A stretch of DNA of 38,589 bases from a virus. Location: IMG/VR virus record IMGVR_UViG_3300025769_000312, positions 1 through 38,589 of that record; one strand, 5' to 3'. The position numbers and the translations under genes are program-made. Below are positions 13,745-21,958 of the stretch, in pieces. The notes under the pieces were generated by a model. It searched no databases and was not told the DNA's origin. It was given only the letters and a program-made list of their open reading frames with translations. Position 1 is the stretch's first letter. Each line of letters opens with the position of its first letter.

Positions 13745-14299
13745 ATGCCAAAAGATCCTGCCGAGTTGGTAGGTCAGTACCGGGGCCGGCTCTTAATTAT
13801 GGGGTCGGCCCCTTCTTTTTGGGATGACCTAGAGCGTTACGAAAAGAGCTTTCCAGAACATGACAAAATGGCGATCAACCATGTCGGCGTCCTTTATTTT
13901 GGCAGCTTCCAGCACTGGGCCAGCTGTCACATGGATTCGCCAATCTTTCACCCTCAAAACACTCGGGCCGCTGTTATGAACGAGCAACATGAGGAAATTC
14001 TTTTGCATGGTAAGCGCAACGCGAAAAGCGAGGCTTACGGCTGGAACATCAAAGACTGTGGCACCAGCGCAATGTTTGCCACTGAAGTAGGGCTTCGTCT
14101 TGGGTATGACAAAATCACACTTGCCGGCGTTCCCCTGGATAACTCTGGTTATTTTTATGGCCCGCCTTCGCACTGGAATGACTTTGCCAACAACAAAAAT
14201 CGCGGGCTCTGGGCAATGGCTGCGAAAAGTTGGGAATGGAAAGAACGAGTTACGTCGATGTCTGCGTATACCCGAGAGATTTTAGGAGAGCCACAATGA
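13745..14299 (+). CDS. Putative DUF115/MptE-like or glycosyltransferase-like enzyme, 184 aa
   Basis: The N-terminal LLIMGSAPSFWDDLERYEKSFPEHDKMAIN resembles the nucleotide-binding start (GxGPSxxDD ... vN) of DUF115 / MAF flagellin-glycosylation and sialyltransferase-like proteins. A later TSAMFATEVGLRLGYDKITLAG looks like a second Rossmann-type element found in the same group. It is not a virion gene by sequence yet lies inside the head-tail operon. It might modify a virion protein or host surface glycan. The assignment is by motif only; a purely structural role is not excluded. Its stop overlaps the next ATG. Confidence 0.5.
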   Translation: MPKDPAELVGQYRGRLLIMGSAPSFWDDLERYEKSFPEHDKMAINHVGVLYFGSFQHWASCHMDSPIFHPQNTRAAVMNEQHEEILLHGKRNAKSEAYGWNIKDCGTSAMFATEVGLRLGYDKITLAGVPLDNSGYFYGPPSHWNDFANNKNRGLWAMAAKSWEWKERVTSMSAYTREILGEPQ

Positions 14300-14817
14300 C
14301 GCCACTTTATAGATTTCTTGATACAGACGGTGACGGCGGCGGAACGAAGAATGTGAACGGAGATTATTCAACCCCAGATGATTTTCGCATCACGACGCCA
14401 GCTGGAAAGTATTACGTCATTCATCGAATGATTATTCACATTCAGGACGAGGCGTCTGGCTTTGCTGCTGATGTTTACGGAAGTCTCGCTTCCGCTCTTA
14501 CGAATGGAATTGAAGTTAAGACCTACAATGCCGATGAAGTTGAAGAGACCGACTTAACGGACGGACTTCCAATTAAAGTAAACGCAGATTGGGGCCGGGT
14601 TTGTTTTGATGTCCAATTTGACGACTGGGGCTCTGGAGAAGATTTTCTTCAGGTCAGATGGACCTTTTCAAAGTCAGGAAACCCTCTCTGGCTTCCACCT
14701 GGGCACTCTTTAAGGGCTGAGCTGAGTGATAACCTAACTGGAATTACAAACCATCATTTTATGGCTCAAGGATGGGAAACGACAAACGAAGCTAAGGGAA
14801 GGAAAGCTTTCTTCTAA
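14296..14817 (+). CDS. Putative virion structural protein, 173 aa
   Basis: A beta-rich protein beginning MTPLYRFLDTDGDGGGTKNVN. It carries a DxDGDGxG loop, FRITTPAGKYYVIHRMIIHI, and RWTFSKSGNPLWLPPG. I recall similar proteins between capsid and tail tubular genes in other podoviruses. Its function is unknown; a head completion or adaptor role fits. The ATG (14296) overlaps the upstream TGA; a longer start at 14230 would run deep into the previous gene. It ends in a TAATG overlap with the methyltransferase. Confidence 0.6.
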   Translation: MTPLYRFLDTDGDGGGTKNVNGDYSTPDDFRITTPAGKYYVIHRMIIHIQDEASGFAADVYGSLASALTNGIEVKTYNADEVEETDLTDGLPIKVNADWGRVCFDVQFDDWGSGEDFLQVRWTFSKSGNPLWLPPGHSLRAELSDNLTGITNHHFMAQGWETTNEAKGRKAFF

Positions 14818-15398
14818 TGCTGAATGTCAATACAGATCTTGACCAAGAGATGTCGAAATACACGCGGATGTGGAAGCTTGGTAAATACCGCGATCACTCA
14901 CCCGCTGAGCATCTTCTGCAAAAGTACCCGCATCTCTTTGTCGATGAGTCTGTTGCGGTTGTGAACGACTATGGCTGTGGGACTGGCAGGGCTTTGCCCG
15001 AGCTTCGCCGGCTATTTCCAAATGCCGAAATCAATCAGATCGACATCACGGAAAATTCCAGGGATGAAGGTTTTGAAGCAGACAATTTTTACCAGGCTTG
15101 CCTTTGGCAGCTGGATGATCTTCCACATTGTGACTTTGGTGTGTGTGTTGACGTTATCGAGCATATTCCAACTCATCGCGTTGACGATGTGCTCTTTAAT
15201 CTTGCTGGTGGTTGCGATCGTCTGTTTCTTCAGGGCAGCATGGTTAAGGACAACTGCGGAACGCTTATTGGAGAGACACTTCACTTGACTGTAGAGAATT
15301 GGGATTGGTGGGACCGTAAGATTAGCCAGTATTTTAATCCAATAGTTGAGCCTTCCGTAAATGACTCGACCTTTAAGGGGCTTTGGGTGCCGAAATGA
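14817..15398 (+). CDS. Class I SAM-dependent methyltransferase, 193 aa
   Basis: Motif I is clear at residues 51-59 (DYGCGTGRA), preceded by a beta strand, followed by EINQIDITENS (motif II acidic residue binding the SAM ribose) and CDFGVCVDVIEHIP (motif IV region). The C-terminus (TLIGETLHLTVENWDWW) looks like the substrate part. The CDVIEHIP-type signature fits small-molecule or sugar methyltransferases better than DNA methylases, and no NPPY/DPPY motif is seen. The substrate is unknown. It is embedded between head and tail genes with overlapping ends on both sides, next to a sugar-enzyme-like gene. Confidence 0.8.
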   Translation: MLNVNTDLDQEMSKYTRMWKLGKYRDHSPAEHLLQKYPHLFVDESVAVVNDYGCGTGRALPELRRLFPNAEINQIDITENSRDEGFEADNFYQACLWQLDDLPHCDFGVCVDVIEHIPTHRVDDVLFNLAGGCDRLFLQGSMVKDNCGTLIGETLHLTVENWDWWDRKISQYFNPIVEPSVNDSTFKGLWVPK

Positions 15399-15961
15399 GT
15401 ACAGAAGTAAACATTTGCAACATGGCTCTTGCGCTATTAGGCGATCAGCGCATCGGTGCCTTAACGGACAACACTGAGGCAGCTCGAGCCTGCAACGCTG
15501 CTTACACCATGTGTCGAGATTCTGTTTTACGTAAGCATCCGTGGAATTTTGCGATTGAACGAGCGACCTTGGCTGCCGAATCCACAGGGCCTGATTGGGG
15601 CCCAACCAAGTCATTTGTCCTGCCGGTCGATCCCTATTGCCTTCGTGTCTTAGAGGTTCGCGATCATTATGACTATGAGTGGTCGGTTGAAGGCCGGAAG
15701 TTGGTTGGAAACATGGAAGTCGCTTACATCAAGTACATCTCTCGGAAAGAAGATCCTGCTGAGTTTGACGCAGCCTTTTCTATTGCTCTTTCCAGCTATA
15801 TTGCTTCGAAGATTGCGGTTCGTCTCACGGGCAGCAATACGATTAAGCGTGATGCTGAAAGGGAGCATGAGAAAGACATGAAGGACGCGCGTTCTGCTGA
15901 TGGGCAAGAAGGCGCTGTTCCTGAAACAACCAGCAACACCTTTTTGGATGAGCGCAACTAG
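15395..15961 (+). CDS. Tail tubular protein A (T7 gp11-like adaptor), 188 aa
   Basis: Matches the TTA family: MSTEVNICNMALALLGDQRIGAL at the N-terminus, ACNAAYTMCRDSVLRKHPWNFAIERATL, and an FVLPVDPYCLRVLEV segment, then Ala/Glu-rich C-terminal helices. It forms the ring joining the portal to the tail nozzle. The ATG at 15395 overlaps the previous TGA; a start three codons earlier lacks support. It is directly followed by tail tubular protein B. Confidence 0.85.
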   Translation: MSTEVNICNMALALLGDQRIGALTDNTEAARACNAAYTMCRDSVLRKHPWNFAIERATLAAESTGPDWGPTKSFVLPVDPYCLRVLEVRDHYDYEWSVEGRKLVGNMEVAYIKYISRKEDPAEFDAAFSIALSSYIASKIAVRLTGSNTIKRDAEREHEKDMKDARSADGQEGAVPETTSNTFLDERN

Positions 15962-18162
15962 TGCCCGACCAGAACATAATTACTAATGCTTTTCTCGGAG
16001 GTGAGATTAGCGAAAAGCTGTATGGCCGGACTGATCTTCCGATTTACGACCAGTCTGTAAAACAGCTGCGAAACATGCGCGTTCGCCCTCAAGGTGGGGC
16101 CGATCGTCGTGGTGGAACCAAGTTTGTTGCTGAGACGAAAGACAGTTCGGTTAAGAGCCGCTTGATTGACTTTGATCAAAAAGATGACCAAGCGTATATC
16201 CTTGAGATGGGCAATCTCTATGCTCGCGTTTTTAAGGACACTGACCAAGTTCGTGAGGCTGCGACTACGATTACAGGCATCACGGCCGCAAACCCTGCTG
16301 TAGTCACTACCAGCGCCTCTCACGGCTATTCTAACGGCGACCATGTGTGGCTAACTGGCATTGTTGGCATGACGCAGCTGAATAAGCGCCGTGTCACTGT
16401 AGCAAATGTTACTGCAACTACGTTCGAGTGCTCTGGAATCGACTCAAGCGCTTACACGGCCTATTCGTCAGCTGGAACCGCCGAAAAAATCTATGAGTTT
16501 ACGACGACATACTTAACAGCGGATCTTTTCGAGCTTCAGACGGCTCAAGATCAAGAAGAGATGTTCATTGCCCATGAGGATTACCCTACGCGCAAAGTTA
16601 CGCGGACTGGAGATACAGCATGGACGATCGCCAATGTTGATTTTCAGGATGGGCCTTACCTTGCCCTAAACACCACGCCAATTACGCTAACGCCTGGGGC
16701 TACTTCTGGCAGCACAACCCTGACTGCATCTACAGCTTTGTTTGCCACAACTGACACTTCAGGAAGTGGTGGCACTGGTCAATATGATCGCTTAGTTCGC
16801 TGGAAAGACCCTGCTGGTGCTTGGCACTGGATGAAAATTACTGGCTTTACCAGCACAACCGTTGTCAGTGTTGACATTATAGGCACGACACTATCTGCAA
16901 CCACGGCGACAAAAAATTGGCGTCTTGGGGCATTCTCCGACACGACAGGGTACCCTCGTGCAATTTTTATTGCAGAGCAGCGTCTTGTTCTTGCTGCAAG
17001 CACAAAGCAGCACCAAACTTTTTGGTACTCAGCCGTAGGAAATTACGAAGAGATGTCGCCCGACGATGCGTCTACAGATGACGCAACGTCCTATACGATT
17101 GCCGCTAAGCGCGAAAACTCAGTTCAATGGATTTCTGGCATTGAGAGTGAGCTTTTGTGTGGCTCAACTCGAGCTGAGTGGCGTCGAACAGGGGCGATTA
17201 CGCCGGCTGATGCTGCCGTCCGACCTATGAGCTACGAAGGCTCTGCTTTAATCCAGCCTGTTGAAACCCCTGACACGCTTGTTTTCGTTCATCGAACTAA
17301 AGCCCTGATTATGGGTGTGTCTATCAATCGGCGGAACACAACAACACCAATTTTTGAGACAGAAGATCTTACCTTTGCTGCCGATGACATGGCTGATGAT
17401 GGTTATACGCAGCTGGCTTACTCCCATCACCCTTACAGATCCATTCTTGCTATCTGCAATGATGGGTGCTTGCTGCATTGCACCTATGACAAAAAGCGGG
17501 GCTCATTAGCTTGGTCTAAGTGGACAACTGACGGAAGCTTTGAATCTGTTGAGACGGTTCAGGTTCCCGACACAGGTATTAAAAAAACCGATCGTGCCTG
17601 GTTTATCGTAAAACGAACGATCGACGGCAACACAGTTCGATACGTTGAGTATGAAGATCCGGCGCTCAACACAGACTGCGCCATGTCTTACGATTCAACA
17701 TTGACGGTCAATCCTGGAGGTCTTTGGCACCTTGAGGCCGAGACGGTCACAGTCAAGGCGGATGGTGCTGTTGTGCCAAGCCTTGTTGTTGGGACTGGCG
17801 ACATCACACTTACCGCTGCGGCTGAAGAAATTGAAGCAGGGATGCCATTTACCCACACGCTCGAAACATTGCCGATTGATGCAAACTTCGGTCTTGGATC
17901 GACGATGGGATCAAAGAACAGGGCTCACAAGGTTATCCTGCTTCTTAGAGAGGCTCTAGGAAGCACGGTAAACGGTGATGATATCCAGTACAGGGACGCA
18001 AGTGACCCTATGGATGCTGCGCCACCGACAAAGACTGGTGTTGTAACTGTTATTCCCGATACGTCATGGAGTCGAGACGGAACGATTACCATTGAGGGAA
18101 GCCAGCCTTACAACTTCAGCATAAATGCTATTGTTATCCACGGTAATTACAGCGCGGTGTAG
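15961..18162 (+). CDS. Tail tubular protein B (nozzle), 733 aa
   Basis: The N-terminal NAFLGGEISEKLYGRTDLPIYDQSVKQLRNMRVRPQGGADRRGGTKFVAE is the hallmark of this family (T7 gp12-like nozzle proteins). Around residues 110-170 a segment resembles the E1 FCCH-like beta domain often found in these proteins (GYSNGDHVWLTGI ... MTQLNKRRV). The start is GTG, overlapping the preceding stop by one base. It forms the short tail tube below the adaptor ring. Length matches T7 gp12 (about 790) reasonably. Confidence 0.9.
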   Translation: MPDQNIITNAFLGGEISEKLYGRTDLPIYDQSVKQLRNMRVRPQGGADRRGGTKFVAETKDSSVKSRLIDFDQKDDQAYILEMGNLYARVFKDTDQVREAATTITGITAANPAVVTTSASHGYSNGDHVWLTGIVGMTQLNKRRVTVANVTATTFECSGIDSSAYTAYSSAGTAEKIYEFTTTYLTADLFELQTAQDQEEMFIAHEDYPTRKVTRTGDTAWTIANVDFQDGPYLALNTTPITLTPGATSGSTTLTASTALFATTDTSGSGGTGQYDRLVRWKDPAGAWHWMKITGFTSTTVVSVDIIGTTLSATTATKNWRLGAFSDTTGYPRAIFIAEQRLVLAASTKQHQTFWYSAVGNYEEMSPDDASTDDATSYTIAAKRENSVQWISGIESELLCGSTRAEWRRTGAITPADAAVRPMSYEGSALIQPVETPDTLVFVHRTKALIMGVSINRRNTTTPIFETEDLTFAADDMADDGYTQLAYSHHPYRSILAICNDGCLLHCTYDKKRGSLAWSKWTTDGSFESVETVQVPDTGIKKTDRAWFIVKRTIDGNTVRYVEYEDPALNTDCAMSYDSTLTVNPGGLWHLEAETVTVKADGAVVPSLVVGTGDITLTAAAEEIEAGMPFTHTLETLPIDANFGLGSTMGSKNRAHKVILLLREALGSTVNGDDIQYRDASDPMDAAPPTKTGVVTVIPDTSWSRDGTITIEGSQPYNFSINAIVIHGNYSAV

Positions 18163-18164
18163 AG

Positions 18165-19343
18165 ATGGGCTTTTTTAGCGGCATTAAGAAGGTCTTTAAG
18201 AAGGTTGCTAAGGTTGCCTTGCCGGCAATTGGCATCGCATCAGGTATTGGTGCTTTTGGTGCTATTGCTGGTATAGGGGCTGCTGGCGCTGCTGCGGGTA
18301 GTGCAGCTGCTGGCCTTACAGGTGCTTCAGCTGCTGCTGCGGCGCTTAGTGGAGGTGCGGCTGGCGTAACCTTTGGTAGTGCTGCGACAGGCATTGCAGG
18401 TGCTTTTAGCGGTATTACGTCTGCAATTAGAGGATTTGGAGGCTCGACCCTTGGTCAAGGCTTAAAAATTGGCGGCACTCTTCTGAATGCCTTTGGATCT
18501 TACCAACAAGCCAGTGCACAGGCTGATGTATTTGGCATTAATGCTGGTATTGCTGCGACTAACGCAGCTGAGCTTCAAGCCCTATTTGAGCTTCAGACAG
18601 AGGCTTTAGATACTCAGATTAAATCGACTAAAGAAGCCGCTGATATTCGAGAGAGAGAGATTGCGAATAAACGTGCACGGGCTATCCGTTCAGAAGGCTT
18701 TGGAAGACAGGCTATTGCTCGGGATCAGAGCATTCTAGGCTTATCCAAAACAGGCGTTACTCAGCGTCGTGACATCAACCAACAAATCATTGCTGCGACA
18801 ATCTCAAATATTGATGCTCAGTCGGCAGAGGAACAGCGTCAGCTAGATCTTCAACGATCGGAGCTTGTTGGTCAGGCTCGATCGACGGCTGCGGCTGCTG
18901 GGTTGCGTGTTGACTCTGATTCGGTAACGGAATCGGTGAACCTAATTAATCGTGAAACAAATTTTGCAAAAAGCCTTGCCAAGATCACGGCTGATGTAGA
19001 GCGCGGTAATGTGCAACGCCGTGGAGACATTGATATTTCAGAAGCGTCTCAACGGCTGGACGAAATTAACCTTCGCTTTGGTGAAATTGACCAACGCTCA
19101 GCTGAGCTTTCGGCGTCACTTGAAGACGCCTTGTTTGATGCGGCGTTAGAGCTGGAAATTAGCCAGCGCAATGAAAGCATTGCGATTGAACGGGCTGAGT
19201 TTGAGAAGAAAATTCTGAAGAAGCGTAAGGATACAAGCGTTGCTGTTTCTCAGGCTCAGCAGCAAGCCTTTAATCAGCAGCAGTCTGCAGCTAAGCAGGC
19301 TGCCTTTATTAATCCGATCACCATTGTATCAGGGCTTGCGTAA
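18165..19343 (+). CDS. Internal virion protein, gp14-like, 392 aa
   Basis: Begins with a basic amphipathic stretch (FFSGIKKVFKKVAKVALP) and an extremely Gly/Ala-rich hydrophobic segment (residues 20-95), then long helical, Gln/Glu-rich coiled coil (residues 120-380). That build and the position after tail tubular B fit the smallest ejected internal protein of T7-like phages (gp14), which inserts into the outer membrane to open a channel for DNA. The stop overlaps the next start as TAATG. Confidence 0.75.
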   Translation: MGFFSGIKKVFKKVAKVALPAIGIASGIGAFGAIAGIGAAGAAAGSAAAGLTGASAAAAALSGGAAGVTFGSAATGIAGAFSGITSAIRGFGGSTLGQGLKIGGTLLNAFGSYQQASAQADVFGINAGIAATNAAELQALFELQTEALDTQIKSTKEAADIREREIANKRARAIRSEGFGRQAIARDQSILGLSKTGVTQRRDINQQIIAATISNIDAQSAEEQRQLDLQRSELVGQARSTAAAAGLRVDSDSVTESVNLINRETNFAKSLAKITADVERGNVQRRGDIDISEASQRLDEINLRFGEIDQRSAELSASLEDALFDAALELEISQRNESIAIERAEFEKKILKKRKDTSVAVSQAQQQAFNQQQSAAKQAAFINPITIVSGLA

Positions 19344-21958
19344 TGAGAACTCCTAGCTTTAGGCGCACACTTAGCCCAACATCGGCTGGCCGGCAGGATG
19401 TTCCTAACTTCAATCCGACTCGGCCGTTTTTGCCTAGTCCGAATACACAGGGAACTCAGGCGCTTCAGAATTTAGGTAAGCAGATCGCGAATATCGGTCA
19501 AAACATGATCGATCGTGATAGCTCCGTTAAAGCCAACAACCTAAGCCTGGAATTCAACGAAGAAATCGCAAAGGTCCAAAACGAACTTAAGCCGGATGAC
19601 TATGCGACTTGGCATAAGACAATTAAGGAGCAGTCTGAGGCTCTTAGAGAGGCTTATGAGCGTCGTGCAGATGAAGTGGGCCTGACAGATAACGATAAGG
19701 CTAAACTACGCTCTAGACTCGCCGCTGACGCTTCTACGGCATCTCTGCGAGCTATGCAGGCTGCCCGTAAGCAAGAGGCCATCATTGTCCCGGCCCGCAT
19801 CGAGGCTTTGACCGAACAGGTTGCTGAGGCTTCGGCTGAGGGTGGTTTTGCAGATCCTGCCACTCGAGTGCGTTTACAAAACCTGACAGATACGATTGAA
19901 AACGCGGTTCCGATTGTTGGGCGGCAACGAGCCGACGAAATGCACCTTGAGGCCAAACAGGCCATTGAGAGAAAGTATTACACTCGACAGATCGAGCTAG
20001 ACCCAGAAAGCGTTGTTGCTGGTGGTATCGATCAGTTTCAGTTTCTATCAACTGAAGACGGCGGCGCTTTATACAATCGTGCTGAGACAGAAGCCCGAGC
20101 AGCTAAGGCGCTTCGGAAAGAGAAGTTTAATGCAGACTTTGCGTCTCTTGATACAGCGGTCAGTGCCGTAACGTCTCTTGCCGGTAATTTTGACCCTCAA
20201 CAGCCAGTTGATGCAAAAGCCCTCGAAGACAAGTTTAATGCAGTTTCGAATAACATCGATGCCCTAGAGAAACTGTATCCTGAGTTTTCAGCCGGCAAGT
20301 TAGCTGGTATGCGAGCTGAGCTGACCGTTGCTGGTAAAGCCGCATACGTTCGCCGTGAGCTTTCTGTTGCAGAACGTGCAGATGTTCCCAGGATCATTGA
20401 GTTTTTTCGCAAGGAGATGAACCGGGCATCTGACGAAGAGATCCCGTTTATCGATCGGTGGATGGAGTCACTTAGTGCAGCTGGTCAGGCTCGGTTGGAT
20501 TACATCGATGACAGGGAGATTTATTCCAGGGTCTTAAAGGGTAATGCGATTGTTAATGCCAACAATGACCCTGAAATAGCTCGGGTTGTCGATGAGCAAT
20601 TCTTTGAGCAGGCAGCACCTATTGCCTTGCAACAAAACATGGGTTTGGACCCCGACGAAAACATTCAGATGCGAGATCTGATTGTCGATAACTTCCTCGG
20701 CAATGATGATGCTGGATCTGTTGCCCTTGGTTCGGGCTTCTTGATTGGCCTGGAAGCTGTTGAGACGTTTGGCTATTTGCCGCCTTATGTGCTGAACGGC
20801 ATTCAGAGCCTTGCAACTGATTTGACCGAAGACCCCGAAGCCGATGTCAGGCGCTATTGGGCTATTGGCGCTTTGTCTAAGTATGTAGAGGCAGAGCCAA
20901 CGCTTAGGGATGATCTTTCTAAGCAAGTACAAACCCTCGTTGATACTTACAACGCCACGGATGGTGACTCTGCTTCACCACCGATGCTTGGTGGTCGAAT
21001 TGGTGAGATGATTCGCCTCAGCCGCAATGTTGATGAGTTTTCAAAAACAGCCCGGCTATCGCTTAATCAGAGCGCGTATCTCTTTGAAAAAGGAGAGCAG
21101 GGCGAAAACTCTATTGCAGAAGACAAGCTGACAGCTGAGCTCAACAAACGGATATTGTTGTTCTTTAAGGACATTCCTGACAGGCCTTCTGATATTGGGG
21201 CAACGCAAAAGCAGATCAATTTCCTTCTCGGCGTAACAGAGCAATACGTTTATCAAAACATTCGTGGCGGCATGGATCGTGAGGCTGCGCTAGATCTTGC
21301 GGTTAAGAATGTTGCTTCACGCTATCAGCGAGACTTTTCTGGTGGACAGGTAAGGCTTGATCGCCTTGGTCTGTATAACGAGAATTGGCGTCAATTTGGC
21401 TCTGGCATTACGCTAGAGGTACAGGCGGGTCGGACTCTTGTAGAATTTCTTAAAGAAAACCCTGATCTTTTAGGTACTACTGACGGCATTATTCGCAGGC
21501 TTAGCGATAGGGATATCCGAGTTCAATTCACTGGCATTTTCGGACTTCCCACAGATAAAACGCCTAAGAATTTAGGTTTCAAGACCTTTCGTGGCATTGA
21601 GGGTGTTGATTTTGACGAAGACGGCAAAGTGCCGATGCTTGGTCGGGATATCACCCTAGACTTTGTTGAGATGCGTAACGGAAAACCTGTTTGGGAGATT
21701 CTGTTTCAGGGTCGAACCATGTGGGGCACAAACCCTGAGAATGGTCAGCAAACCCGGCTGTTGTTTACGCCAGATACGGAGCCTGGACAGCTAGACGCTG
21801 AACGTAGGATTAGAGTCGGCAAGTTTAAGAGAAAGTACTTTGGCCCGATTTCCCAGACCTTTGACGGTCTTATTGAAAACATGGCGTCTAGTGCTGGCCT
21901 AAACCTTCCGCAGCTTCAGATCGACACAAATCAGATCACACCTGAGTTTCAGGAATAA
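19343..21958 (+). CDS. Internal virion protein, gp15-like, 871 aa
   Basis: A large, mostly helical protein. The N-terminus is Pro/Ser-rich and disordered (residues 1-35), followed by long coiled-coil regions (about 45-260). The size and order between the gp14-like and the larger gp16-like protein fit the second ejection protein, which forms the periplasmic tunnel during DNA entry. I see no enzymatic motif. The C-terminal quarter is beta-rich with FGPISQTFDGLIEN. The stop overlaps the next start (TAATG). Confidence 0.75.
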   Translation: MRTPSFRRTLSPTSAGRQDVPNFNPTRPFLPSPNTQGTQALQNLGKQIANIGQNMIDRDSSVKANNLSLEFNEEIAKVQNELKPDDYATWHKTIKEQSEALREAYERRADEVGLTDNDKAKLRSRLAADASTASLRAMQAARKQEAIIVPARIEALTEQVAEASAEGGFADPATRVRLQNLTDTIENAVPIVGRQRADEMHLEAKQAIERKYYTRQIELDPESVVAGGIDQFQFLSTEDGGALYNRAETEARAAKALRKEKFNADFASLDTAVSAVTSLAGNFDPQQPVDAKALEDKFNAVSNNIDALEKLYPEFSAGKLAGMRAELTVAGKAAYVRRELSVAERADVPRIIEFFRKEMNRASDEEIPFIDRWMESLSAAGQARLDYIDDREIYSRVLKGNAIVNANNDPEIARVVDEQFFEQAAPIALQQNMGLDPDENIQMRDLIVDNFLGNDDAGSVALGSGFLIGLEAVETFGYLPPYVLNGIQSLATDLTEDPEADVRRYWAIGALSKYVEAEPTLRDDLSKQVQTLVDTYNATDGDSASPPMLGGRIGEMIRLSRNVDEFSKTARLSLNQSAYLFEKGEQGENSIAEDKLTAELNKRILLFFKDIPDRPSDIGATQKQINFLLGVTEQYVYQNIRGGMDREAALDLAVKNVASRYQRDFSGGQVRLDRLGLYNENWRQFGSGITLEVQAGRTLVEFLKENPDLLGTTDGIIRRLSDRDIRVQFTGIFGLPTDKTPKNLGFKTFRGIEGVDFDEDGKVPMLGRDITLDFVEMRNGKPVWEILFQGRTMWGTNPENGQQTRLLFTPDTEPGQLDAERRIRVGKFKRKYFGPISQTFDGLIENMASSAGLNLPQLQIDTNQITPEFQE

